This document shows, piece after piece, positions 1 to 6,305 of a stretch of 8,722 bases of DNA (its first letter is position 1; every line of letters starts with the position of its first letter). The position numbers were made by a program, and so were the translations under genes. The notes beneath the pieces were generated by a model. It did no database searches. It was not told the origin of the DNA and worked only from the letters and a program-made list of their open reading frames with translations. The DNA is taken from positions 10,357 to 19,078 of the forward strand of contig PMOV01000145.1 of NCBI GenBank assembly GCA_003161195.1, given 5' to 3'. The stretch is from Acidobacteriota bacterium. GTDB taxonomy: Bacteria; Acidobacteriota; Terriglobia; Acidiferrales; UBA7541.

Positions 1-2
1 TC

Positions 3-599
3 CTAGAACAAGAATGGAACAAGGCGTGTAGTCCGGCGCATATATTGCGTGTAGGGCTCGCCAAGAGCTGCGACAAGTACGGCTTCCTCGATGGATATAC
101 GGTAGGCATAGGCCGCAGCTATGCAGGCTAGTAGTGCGAGCAACCCTGCCCAGTTGCCCAGCGCCAGTCCTATTCCGACGAGCGCGATGAGAGTGCCGGT
201 GTAGGAGGGATGGCGGATGAGGCGGTAAGGTCCCACCTCAATCACCGTTTGGCCGGCGTGAACGGCCACATCGTACGTAAAAAACCGCCCCAAGACGGAC
301 ATGGCATAGAAACGAAAAGCCATGCCCGCGAGCATCAGGCCGATTCCGATGAAGAAGAGCGCAGTGCGCTGCCAAAGTATGGTTGCTTGCGGCAGTAGAA
401 ATGAGAGCGAAAAGTCCAACCCCAGGCCGATCCAAGTGAGCAGCACGACGAACCTGAAGGAGCCTCGGTCGCGCGCCTTCGCGCGGTCGCCTGATCTTCT
501 CGTGCGAGACGCGATGGTTTCCAAGGCGATCCACAACGCATAGGTACTCCAGAAAACAATCGCGTAGGCAGGAGCGCCGGAAAAGGGCCAGGGGCGCAT
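3..599 (-). CDS. Isoprenylcysteine carboxyl methyltransferase (ICMT/PEMT-like) family integral membrane protein
   Basis: A 198-residue protein with about four or five hydrophobic segments (roughly residues 8-27, 50-70, 78-100 and a long one at 134-165). The family signature is clear: GPYRLIRHPSYTG at 123-135, a downstream EE pair at 171-172, and a C-terminal LG-x2-Y-x2-Y-x3-T-x-RLVP stretch at 179-195. These motifs form the SAM-binding and active-site region in ICMT and phospholipid-methyltransferase-like proteins. Bacterial members are inner-membrane methyltransferases whose substrates are mostly unknown, so I give no substrate. I chose the ATG at 599 because AAGGA lies 9 bases upstream. The frame can be extended to a TTG at 629, but that start has no such site. 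The stop is TAG at 3-5, so the gene is complete. It stands alone, 120 bp downstream of the next minus-strand gene. Confidence 0.85.
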   Translation of the reverse strand: MRPWPFSGAPAYAIVFWSTYALWIALETIASRTRRSGDRAKARDRGSFRFVVLLTWIGLGLDFSLSFLLPQATILWQRTALFFIGIGLMLAGMAFRFYAMSVLGRFFTYDVAVHAGQTVIEVGPYRLIRHPSYTGTLIALVGIGLALGNWAGLLALLACIAAAYAYRISIEEAVLVAALGEPYTQYMRRTTRLVPFLF

Positions 600-608
600 T
601 CTAGGATT

Positions 609-613
609 TCCTT
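609..613 (-). promoter_or_regulatory. Ribosome binding site deciding the ICMT-family start
   Basis: AAGGA read on the minus strand, 9 bases before the ATG at 599. It favours that ATG over the upstream in-frame TTG at 629. Confidence 0.6.
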
Positions 614-628
614 GAACAGAACAAGGCA

Positions 629-661
629 ATTGTACGCTGCTGCGCGCAGACCAACGTACAA
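629..661 (-). promoter_or_regulatory. Nested dyad overlapping a possible -10 box upstream of the ICMT-family gene
   Basis: TTGTACG (630-636) is mirrored by CGTACAA (655-661), and a perfect 10-bp palindrome CTGCGCGCAG (640-649) sits between them. On the minus strand TACAAT (634-629) resembles a -10 box about 30 bases before the ATG, although no good -35 is visible at 17 bases. The dyad could be an operator, or an RNA hairpin ending the transcript of the 61-residue gene upstream. There is no strong T tract after it. Confidence 0.35.
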
Positions 662-719
662 ACCATCGCCACGAAACTAAGATTTGACGCCGGTTGCGGA
701 GATTACAGTGGCTGTGCCG

Positions 720-905
720 CTAGTAGGTTGTTGCCTGCCGGGAAGAGTTGACGTTCGCCGTAAAGGACAGGCGGAAAAATCGGAAATCGCATCTTTCGCA
801 GCGGAGCGGTCTCACGAAAACCATAGCTAGCAGAACTCTTTCTACGATGCCCCTGCGTCTCGATTGGTGGATTCGTTCACTGCGGCATAACGGGCAGTGT
901 TTCAT
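720..905 (-). CDS. Small CxxC...CxxC zinc-ribbon protein, 61 residues, function unknown
   Basis: The protein starts MKHCPLCRSE and carries two Cys pairs, C4-x2-C7 and C36-x2-C39, separated by 28 residues. This spacing fits a zinc ribbon that binds one Zn ion. Between the pairs are a basic stretch (SRRRG) and a short hydrophobic run (VLLAMVF); after them comes the aromatic/basic FRFFR. From memory, short proteins of this pattern are frequent in Acidobacteriota and uncharacterised; I give no function. The frame is open 25 codons further upstream. I chose the ATG at 905 because AGGGGGAG lies 7 bases before it and because the first Cys pair then sits at the N terminus, as is usual. The TAG stop is at 720-722. 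Confidence 0.7.
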   Translation of the reverse strand: MKHCPLCRSERIHQSRRRGIVERVLLAMVFVRPLRCERCDFRFFRLSFTANVNSSRQATTY

Positions 906-912
906 AGCGGTA

Positions 913-920
913 CTCCCCCT
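913..920 (-). promoter_or_regulatory. Strong ribosome binding site for the 61-residue zinc-ribbon gene
   Basis: AGGGGGAG on the minus strand, 7 bases before the ATG at 905. It decides this start over upstream in-frame alternatives. Confidence 0.65.
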
Positions 921-1010
921 GACGGATTCAGCGATATGGAGGGAAAAGTGTACGCGGCTGAAACGGGGGGTACTGTGCAAAATTGAACAGCGCCGGGTTC
1001 CGACGATTTC

Positions 1011-1268
1011 TTAGTATAGTTTGCGTACGGCGACGGGGGTGGCGATCCTCTGGGCTGGGGTGTCGCCACTTCTGTCTAATTTAAGAGGGTTTCCACCGAG
1101 GTCTACCGAAATCCGCTCCCCGGTCGCTGAGTTGAAAATGACATATTCAGCGGAGCCGGACAAGGAGTCTTGGTAAATGTGGGAGTGCGCTTCTTCTAGA
1201 GTGGTAGCGGCGTATATCCAGAAAGCGCCGTTCTTTTCGTGTCGGAGAATATCGAATTTTGCGAGCAC
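1011..1268 (-). CDS. Small hypothetical protein, 85 residues, GTG start
   Basis: The product begins LAKFDILRHEKNGAFWIYAA after the initiator. It continues with a helical TLEEAHSHIYQDSL segment, EYVIFNSATGERISV and a polar tail ending in KLY. The beta-alpha-beta-like order (KFDIL...FWI-EEA helix-EYVIFN) resembles short soluble acidobacterial proteins with an EEA-x-E-Y-x-I-F-[DN] pattern, none of which I can tie to a function. There is no signal peptide, membrane segment or metal-binding Cys. The start codon is GTG, supported by GAGGG 6 bases upstream. It is transcribed away from the regulator cluster; the 161-bp gap between them must hold both promoters. Confidence 0.65.
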   Translation of the reverse strand: MLAKFDILRHEKNGAFWIYAATTLEEAHSHIYQDSLSGSAEYVIFNSATGERISVDLGGNPLKLDRSGDTPAQRIATPVAVRKLY

Positions 1269-1299
1269 GGGTTTCCCTCATCGAGCAGGCCGCGGATGG

Positions 1300-1313
1300 T
1301 CGAACAAGTTCGA
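1300..1313. promoter_or_regulatory. Inverted repeat TCGAAC-AA-GTTCGA, possible operator
   Basis: Perfect 6-bp arms around a 2-bp centre, 32 bases upstream of the GTG at 1268 in the divergent gap. It is shaped like a small dimer-binding site. It does not fit the GAAC-N4-GTTC LexA box because the spacing is 2. The bound protein is unknown. Confidence 0.3.
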
Positions 1314-1381
1314 GTGTAGTCGCAACGCAAGACGAAGTTGTGTATAGAACAGCACATGCGGCCACCGTCGGGCGATTTAAC

Positions 1382-1423
1382 CCTTTCTGACAGGGAAAGG
1401 TGATACTGTTAAGTCGACTGTCA
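1382..1423. repeat. Inverted-repeat-rich leader before the regulator cluster
   Basis: CCTTTC (1382-1387) mirrors GAAAGG (1395-1400). TGACAG (1388-1393) mirrors CTGTCA (1418-1423), and AGTCGACT (1412-1419) is itself palindromic. All lie within 50 bases upstream of the ATG at 1430, where autoregulation by the Crp-like protein would be expected. No half site matches TGTGA well. I could not find a convincing -35/-10 pair here. Confidence 0.25.
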
Positions 1424-1429
1424 TCATCC

Positions 1430-1627
1430 ATGCCAAGGCCCGGCACATGCAACTTCTGCCAAGACGCCCGTCCGGTCAACCGCGACAACGGCGTAATCGT
1501 GACCTACAGGTCCGCTGGAAAACACGATATTTCTGTACTGCTGCACAAATCTTGCGCTGCCGAATGGTCCAAGCGTTTCGACCGCGCGGTTGCCATTCAG
1601 GTCCGGCCGTTCAGTAAAATTCCATGA
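1430..1627 (+). CDS. Small CxxC...HxxC putative zinc-finger protein, 65 residues
   Basis: Cys7-x2-Cys10 and His39-x2-Cys42 make a plausible single Zn site; W46 and F50 follow the HxxC. The gene at 2361 carries the same module (Cys7, Cys10, His40, Cys43, then W and F), with RPV, a Gly-Val/Ile beta segment and LH[KR]xCA at matching places, so the two are paralogous over the first 50 residues. That alignment, with the first Cys at residue 7 in both, is why I prefer the ATG at 1430. The frame is open to a GTG at 1400 preceded by AGGGA, which is a possible alternative start; 1430 has no good ribosome binding site. The TGA stop overlaps the ATG of the regulator gene as ATGA, which suggests translational coupling. 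Function is unknown; a DNA, RNA or protein-binding accessory to the regulator is an inference only. Confidence 0.65.
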   Translation: MPRPGTCNFCQDARPVNRDNGVIVTYRSAGKHDISVLLHKSCAAEWSKRFDRAVAIQVRPFSKIP

Positions 1628-2283
1628 AAAAGCAAACCCAGCCACAAACGTCGCAAACCACCCAGTCACTGCTGACCTCCCGCCTGCGCACCAAAGTCGC
1701 GCATTATCTCAAGGCACAAACGATTTTTCGACAAGGGGACAACTCGGACTCCCTTATGTTCATCGAGTCCGGAACGGTAAAAATTACTATTGTTAATACC
1801 CAGGGAAAGGAAGCTGTAATTACCCTCCTCGTGGCCGGGGATTATGTCGGGGAAAGCTGCATCAGCAACGGTTCGCCGGTGCGACTTAGCACCGCGACCG
1901 CGATTGCGCCTACCGCGTTGATCATAATTCAAAAAGCGGAGATGATTCGCGGCCTGCACGAAGAGAAAGACCTCGCGGAGCAATTTATCACCTACATGCT
2001 GAGGCGAAATTCCAAGACCGAATCGGATTTGGTGGATCAGTTGTTTAACTCGACGGAAAAGCGCTTGGCTCGCGCCTTGCTCCTGTTGGCGCAGTACGGA
2101 AAGGAAGGAAAACCGGAGACCGCGATAGCAACGGTTCCGCAGGAAACGCTGGCCGAAATGGTCGGCACCACCCGGAGCCGCGTCAACTTCTTCATGAATA
2201 AATTCAGAAAGCTGGGATTCATTCATTACAACGGCGGGTTACAGATCCACAGTTCGCTGCTGAACGTGGTTCTCCACGATTAG
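1624..2283 (+). CDS. Crp/Fnr-family transcriptional regulator
   Basis: A 219-residue protein, the usual family length. The N-terminal cyclic-nucleotide-binding-like jelly roll covers about 20-115, with IFRQGDNSDSLMFIESGTVKI at its core, then AGDYVGESCI at 71-80 and a conserved Arg at 87. A long dimerisation helix (about 110-140) leads to an EKRLARALL segment. The winged HTH lies at about 168-215, with VPQETLAEMVGTTRSRVNFF spanning the turn and recognition helix (TTRSRVNFFMNKF, 182-194). The only Cys is C79, so it is not an Fnr-type iron-sulphur sensor. The Gly-Glu and Arg of the phosphate-binding cassette are present, but the residue after Arg is Leu, not Ser/Thr, so cAMP binding is uncertain. 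It starts on the ATGA overlap with the upstream small gene and has little ribosome binding site of its own. Likely targets include its own cluster. Confidence 0.9.
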   Translation: MKKQTQPQTSQTTQSLLTSRLRTKVAHYLKAQTIFRQGDNSDSLMFIESGTVKITIVNTQGKEAVITLLVAGDYVGESCISNGSPVRLSTATAIAPTALIIIQKAEMIRGLHEEKDLAEQFITYMLRRNSKTESDLVDQLFNSTEKRLARALLLLAQYGKEGKPETAIATVPQETLAEMVGTTRSRVNFFMNKFRKLGFIHYNGGLQIHSSLLNVVLHD

Positions 2284-2360
2284 CGGATTGCTCTCCAGTG
2301 TGCTGTTCAGGACAGTTTGGCTATTGGGTTCCCCGTATGCTCAAGCCCGAGGTCACCTCT

Positions 2361-2804
2361 ATGAGTCAATCCACGACCTGCGGCCACTGTGAAGACAAAG
2401 ATAGGCCCGTCACCCCGGAAACCGGAATCACCGTCGACTACGTTGCCCAGTTGCCCATCCTTATCAAGATTAGTCTGCATCGCGCTTGCGCGCCGGTATG
2501 GTGTTCACAGTTTGGATTTCCTGAACCGGCAAAGCCTTTCGACCTTCGAGAAGTGCGCGGCCGCATTAAATGCATGAGCAACGCCGATTTGACGCGCTTC
2601 GAGACGCACGCCCGCTACATGCTTACGCCGAACGCGCAGCGCCCGGTCGCAGACTATGAGCAGGAACTTCACGAAGCCCAGAATGAGTGGAGACGCCGGC
2701 ATTTGAAAGCCGGGGTAACTCGTGATGAATCACCATGGGTACCCGGATTACAGCAATCCCAAAACAGCCCGCCCCAAACCAGCAATCCCACCAGAGGTGA
2801 TTAG
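2361..2804 (+). CDS. CxxC...HxxC putative zinc-finger protein with C-terminal EWRRRH helical segment, 147 residues
   Basis: The first 50 residues repeat the module of the 65-residue protein at 1430: Cys7-x2-Cys10, RPV, a beta-like middle, then LHRACAPVW with His40-x2-Cys43. Residues 71-115 form a second, helical part (CMSNADLTRFETHARYM, then DYEQELHEAQNEWRRRH). From memory this is a common uncharacterised tail in acidobacterial small proteins. The last 30 residues are Pro/Gln/Ser-rich and look disordered. I chose the ATG at 2361 because GAGGT lies 7 bases upstream and because the Cys positions then match the paralogue; the frame is open to 2298 without a better start. It follows the regulator by 77 bp and is followed one base later by the His-rich gene. 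Function is unknown. Confidence 0.7.
   Translation: MSQSTTCGHCEDKDRPVTPETGITVDYVAQLPILIKISLHRACAPVWCSQFGFPEPAKPFDLREVRGRIKCMSNADLTRFETHARYMLTPNAQRPVADYEQELHEAQNEWRRRHLKAGVTRDESPWVPGLQQSQNSPPQTSNPTRGD
2793..2800 (+). promoter_or_regulatory. Near-perfect Shine-Dalgarno deciding a GTG start
   Basis: AGAGGTGA, 5 bases before the GTG at 2806, lies inside the last codons of the preceding gene. It argues for initiation at 2806 instead of at the GTG-ATG at 2722, which would overlap the preceding gene by 83 bases. Confidence 0.6.
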
Positions 2805-2805
2805 G

Positions 2806-3009
2806 GTGCCGAACGATTCACACCGAAGAGCAGCGGAGTTCCACGATTTGGCTGCGCATGCGCACCGCGCCGCCGCGGTCCATCACGCCAAAGAAGACCA
2901 CCAAACGGGACACGAGCATTCCAAGCAGGCGATGGAACACGCCATTAAGGCTTTCCATCTTTCGGAAGAAGCCCACAGGAAATCCGCAAAGTCGATAAGC
3001 AAAGTCTGA
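2806..3009 (+). CDS. His-rich helical small protein, 67 residues, GTG start
   Basis: The sequence is almost wholly Ala/His/Glu/Lys with 12 His in 67 residues and no Pro after residue 2, so it should be one or two amphipathic helices. Several His fall on a heptad: positions 6, 13, 20 and 27, then 38 and 45. Motifs such as AAEFHDLAAHAHRAA, HEHSKQAMEHA and EEAHRKSAKS recall short His/Ala-rich proteins known from many Proteobacteria and Acidobacteriota under 'hypothetical protein'. Metal (Ni, Zn, Cu) or acid buffering has sometimes been guessed for His-rich proteins, but nothing here proves it. There is no signal peptide, so it is cytoplasmic. The GTG start follows the stop of the previous gene by one base, behind AGAGGTGA; a longer version from 2722 (95 residues) is less likely. 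It is the last gene of the plus-strand cluster, ending 45 bp from the convergent amidase gene. No terminator hairpin is visible between them. Confidence 0.65.
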   Translation: MPNDSHRRAAEFHDLAAHAHRAAAVHHAKEDHQTGHEHSKQAMEHAIKAFHLSEEAHRKSAKSISKV

Positions 3010-3054
3010 CTATTCATCGATCAGCTCAACGATCAGCGTAACTTGTTGCGGCGG

Positions 3055-5430
3055 TCACTTCTGATTCGCGGATTGCTCCACCGCGGGAGGGGCAGCGTGG
3101 GGCCGCGCCGCCCTGCCAGACTGATTGAAAGCCACACTATTCAGGCTTTCCAGGTAGCTCGAAACGCCGGCAAAAATGCCCTCCGCCACGTGCTGCCGCT
3201 GGTCCGGCTGCTTCAGCAGTTTTTCGTCCGCGGGATTGCTCAGAAACGAAATCTCCGTCAGGATTGACGGCATATCCGCGCCAATCAGTACCACAAACGG
3301 CGCCTTGCGCACCCCGCGATTCTTCACCGTCTTCGCGGACTTTTGAATCTTGCTGGACAGCGAATTCTGCACGTCTTCGGCAAATTCCTTCGATTCATCA
3401 ATCTTTTCCGTCCGCGCAATCTGCCGCACCACGTCTTGCAAATCATGTATGCCCTGCTGGCTGGTGGCGTTTTCCCGCGCCGCCACTTCCATGGCTTCCG
3501 GCGTACCGCGCAAATTCAGGTAATACGTCTCGATGCCGCGCGCCGCATGGTCCTGGCTCGAATTCGCGTGAATGGAAATGAACAGGTCGGCCTTCGCCTG
3601 ATTCGCGATGTTGGTCCGTTCCTCCAGCGGAATGAACGTGTCGTCGGAGCGCGTATACACCACATCGGCGCCCGGCAATTTTTGCTGGACGATTTTTCCC
3701 AGCCGCAGCGCCACGTCCAGGCACAGATCCTTTTCCATCAGTCCGGTCGGCCCGATGGTGCCGGTGTCGTGACCCCCATGCCCGGCGTCAATCACGATGC
3801 GCCCAATCTTCAGCCCCAGCGTGCGCGTCAGCGTGGCCTGACCGTCGTGCGTCGCAGGCGCCGCCGTCACCGGGCGCACCAAGTCCGGCTTGCTGCTGGC
3901 GTTGGTGGCTTTCAAGGGCTTGGCGCGTTGGCTTTTCTCCGTCAACACCGGCGCAGTTGCCGCGGACGACGAGCCTTCTGCCGAAGGTTGCACGTTGGCG
4001 GTTGCCGCTGGCGCTGCCGGCACGGACGGCGTCGCATCCGCATACAAATCCAGCGAGCCGCCATGCGCCACAACCGCATTGGGCACGGTATTGACCCGCG
4101 CATCTTCCGGCGGCACCGGTTCCGCACTCGGCGCCGGCATGCGCGCGTCCCGCTTCAGCTTCGCGCTGCGCACCGGAGCTTCGGTCGCCGCCGTCCCATA
4201 CAAGTCGATGATCAGCTGCGGTGGATTGTTGCTCATGGATGCCGTGTAATCCTTCACCCCGTTAACGTCCAGCACCACGCGCACCACGCCCGCCTGATTC
4301 TGCGCCACCCGCACCCCGGTCAGCAGCCGTCCATCCACGCTGATGTTGCCGCGCGCCACCTCCGGCGTCAGCCGCGCCGCATGTAAATCAAAGAAAATCC
4401 GCTCCGGGTTGCTGATCCGCGCCGAGGAATATTGCACGCTGCCTTCCAGGTCGATCACCACGCGCGTTGCGCCGCCAGCATTGCTGTCCGCCCGGATTCG
4501 CCGCACCCGTGGCGGATTCTCCACATCTTCGTTCTGTGCCCCGCCGCTATGCGCATCGCCGCGCACTGCGCTTTCCCGCACCGGCAGCGCCCCACCGTAA
4601 GGCGGCGGAGTGCTGCCTGCGTAATTTCCCGTTGCGGGCGAGGCGTTCTTCCCCTGCGAGACGTTCGCCGTTCCAACATTCGACGTTCCGCTGCTTGTTC
4701 CGCCATTCGCCCTGGACGCATCCGTCCGCGCCCCATTCGGCGTAACCACCGTCACCGGCGCGCCACCGCGTTCGCTATTCCGCACCAGCGCGATCTCCGC
4801 CATCGCTTCCTGCGCTTCCCGGCGGCGCGGCGACCGCGGATAACGCTTCACAAACGCGTCGTACGTCTTGCTGGCCGCGGCCGGGTCGCCCAGTTGATCG
4901 GCCTGCAGCTTGGCCGCGCGCAGCAGCGAATCCTGGCAATACTTGCTCGTCGGATACTCCCGCGCCAGAAATTCGTACGTATCCACCGCGGACTGAAAAT
5001 AGCTGCGGCCAAAACGCTCGCCCATCTCCGTGTACAACTCCGCCATCGCCAGAATCGCGTCCGGAACCTCCGGTGCGCGCGGCGTGATCAACGTAACGCG
5101 GTGATAATTCGCGACCGCCTGCTTGTATTCCGCAAGGGTGCGCTTCTCGGCTGCTCTCTCGTTTAGCGCCGAACGCAGCTCCTCGGCTTTCGCATATTGC
5201 AGCGAAGCCGCCTGCCGCTTGACTTCGGTGGCGGTTGGCGGCGCCTCGGTCGTCTCGGAGATTTTCCCGAAGCCATTCGGCGCCGCTCCCGCCGCAAAGC
5301 ACGGCGCCATCACCATCAAGCCGGCCAGCAGCCCAAAACACACGACGCGCAGCAACCGCATCGCGCGCAACACAAAAACTGGCGAAACCGGGGCGAAGGC
5401 CTTGTGGAAATTTTTTTGGCCACTCACCAT
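3055..5430 (-). CDS. Secreted N-acetylmuramoyl-L-alanine amidase (TPR - AMIN - Amidase_3)
   Basis: This enzyme cleaves the bond between MurNAc and L-Ala of the stem peptide, in the periplasm. Numbering is from the ATG at 5430 (791 residues). A signal peptide (MRLLRVVCFGLLAGLMVMAP, 24-43) precedes a probable cut near CFA-AGA. A helical TPR/YbgF-like region covers about 70-215 (LYTEMGERFG, TYEFLAREYP, AFVKRYP). A Gly/Ser/Thr/Asn-rich linker leads to the AMIN domain (about 307-412), which targets such amidases to septal or denuded wall. A second Ala/Pro-rich linker precedes Amidase_3 (about 543-763). The zinc ligands are His551 (DAGHGG), Glu566 (LMEKDL) and His621 (SIHAN); the catalytic Glu is Glu726 (LTEISFLSNP). 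The long helical stretch between SIHAN and the last motif fits the regulatory blocking helix of AmiB/AmiC-type enzymes. An ATG at 5361 would start directly at the signal peptide but has no ribosome binding site; 5430 has AAAGG 10 bases upstream. A run of seven A follows the 5430 start. It lies 132 bp after the transglycosylase. Confidence 0.9.
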   Translation of the reverse strand: MVSGQKNFHKAFAPVSPVFVLRAMRLLRVVCFGLLAGLMVMAPCFAAGAAPNGFGKISETTEAPPTATEVKRQAASLQYAKAEELRSALNERAAEKRTLAEYKQAVANYHRVTLITPRAPEVPDAILAMAELYTEMGERFGRSYFQSAVDTYEFLAREYPTSKYCQDSLLRAAKLQADQLGDPAAASKTYDAFVKRYPRSPRRREAQEAMAEIALVRNSERGGAPVTVVTPNGARTDASRANGGTSSGTSNVGTANVSQGKNASPATGNYAGSTPPPYGGALPVRESAVRGDAHSGGAQNEDVENPPRVRRIRADSNAGGATRVVIDLEGSVQYSSARISNPERIFFDLHAARLTPEVARGNISVDGRLLTGVRVAQNQAGVVRVVLDVNGVKDYTASMSNNPPQLIIDLYGTAATEAPVRSAKLKRDARMPAPSAEPVPPEDARVNTVPNAVVAHGGSLDLYADATPSVPAAPAATANVQPSAEGSSSAATAPVLTEKSQRAKPLKATNASSKPDLVRPVTAAPATHDGQATLTRTLGLKIGRIVIDAGHGGHDTGTIGPTGLMEKDLCLDVALRLGKIVQQKLPGADVVYTRSDDTFIPLEERTNIANQAKADLFISIHANSSQDHAARGIETYYLNLRGTPEAMEVAARENATSQQGIHDLQDVVRQIARTEKIDESKEFAEDVQNSLSSKIQKSAKTVKNRGVRKAPFVVLIGADMPSILTEISFLSNPADEKLLKQPDQRQHVAEGIFAGVSSYLESLNSVAFNQSGRAARPHAAPPAVEQSANQK

Positions 5431-5562
5431 GCTCCCCGCGCCTTTCCCTGCAACATCAATTCTGTTTGAGAAATCCCCGCAATGCACGCCGAAAACCGCA
5501 ACCCCGTCGCCGGCCAACTCGCCCCGCGCGAAATCGCCCGCAAAATCGCCGTCGCCAAACGC

Positions 5563-6285
5563 TCAATCGTTCGAGAAAATAATTCGCCCCGCGGAATCCA
5601 CGTCGCGATGGATCGGCCGCGCGCTGCTAAACGCCTCTGACAATCGCCCTGACCCCGGGCGGAAATAAGCGTTTTGCACCTTCTGCACATAATTTCGGGT
5701 CTCGCGGTACGCCGGAATCCCATGCGCCCGGTCCACCGCGCCTTCTCCCGCATTGTACGCCGCCAGTGCCAGGTCCAGGTTGCCATTATACCGTTCCAGC
5801 AAAGTCTTTAAATACCGAACCCCGGCATCGATATTCTGTTGCGGGTTAAACAGGTCATTGGCCCCAAATCGCTGCGCCGTCGTGGGGATCAACTGCATCA
5901 GCCCCCGCGCGCCCTTGTTCGATAGCGCTCCCGAATTCCAGTTGGACTCCGTCTGAATCACCGCCCGAATCAGCGCCGGGTCTACGTGATGCCGGTCCGC
6001 CGCTTCGCGCACCAGCTTCTCCGCGCCATCGCGGTCGATGCTCATCGCCGGCCGCGCATTGCTGCTCAAGGGAGATTCCGCATCCAGGTGGATGGTTGTG
6101 TGCGACTTGGCCAGCCCCGCCGTCGTAAGCCGCGCGTTCACTGCCGGTTCCGCGTTCACAAACAGTTGCCGACCCTCACCGTCCGTCACCTTGACGATCT
6201 GCGCCGCCGACAGCGCGGGAAAACACGCCCATAGCGTCGCTAATGCCAGCATCAAGCGGACCGGGAGTGTCGAGCGCGTATCCAT
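5563..6285 (-). CDS. Secreted lytic transglycosylase, SLT family 1
   Basis: This enzyme cleaves the MurNAc-GlcNAc glycosidic bond of peptidoglycan, leaving 1,6-anhydroMurNAc. It has 240 residues. The signal peptide is at 1-28 (LMLALATLWACFPALSAA, cut near ALSAA). A Trp two residues before the Cys makes a lipobox unlikely. The SLT domain (about 88-205) has the catalytic Glu113 in IQTESNWN, then GARGLMQLIP (126-134), NPQQNIDAGVRYL (147-159) and LALAAYNAGEGAV (172-184), all hallmarks of the family. Before it, IVKVTDGEGRQLFVN (30-44) resembles a DUF4124-type element, and the extreme C terminus (DVDSAGRIIFSN) repeats it. I chose the ATG at 6285 because the signal peptide starts there; the frame is open 60 codons further upstream but reads as noise. 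It is transcribed with alaS and the amidase in the same direction, 197 bp after alaS and 132 bp before the amidase. Confidence 0.9.
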   Translation of the reverse strand: MDTRSTLPVRLMLALATLWACFPALSAAQIVKVTDGEGRQLFVNAEPAVNARLTTAGLAKSHTTIHLDAESPLSSNARPAMSIDRDGAEKLVREAADRHHVDPALIRAVIQTESNWNSGALSNKGARGLMQLIPTTAQRFGANDLFNPQQNIDAGVRYLKTLLERYNGNLDLALAAYNAGEGAVDRAHGIPAYRETRNYVQKVQNAYFRPGSGRLSEAFSSARPIHRDVDSAGRIIFSND

Positions 6286-6305
6286 CACCTTGGGGAAGGC
6301 GTAGC

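Noticed and set aside
1300..1313. LexA/SOS box
   Set aside because: Half sites GAAC/GTTC are present, but the spacing is 2, not 4, and no SOS gene is adjacent.
1666..2226. Minus-strand open frame of 186 residues opposite the Crp-family gene
   Set aside because: No motif and no plausible start; antisense shadow of a clear regulator.
2722..2805. Longer start (GTG-ATG) for the His-rich protein
   Set aside because: It overlaps the preceding gene by 83 bases, has a Pro-rich unrelated N terminus, and is outcompeted by the AGAGGTGA site before the GTG at 2806.
3010..3054. Terminator between the convergent genes
   Set aside because: Only a direct repeat CGATCAGC is found; there is no stable stem and no T tract on either strand.
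3343..4386. Long plus-strand open frame (347 residues) opposite the amidase gene
   Set aside because: Arg/His-rich composition with no recognisable motif, exactly opposite a gene with intact domains; explained by GC-rich third positions of the amidase.
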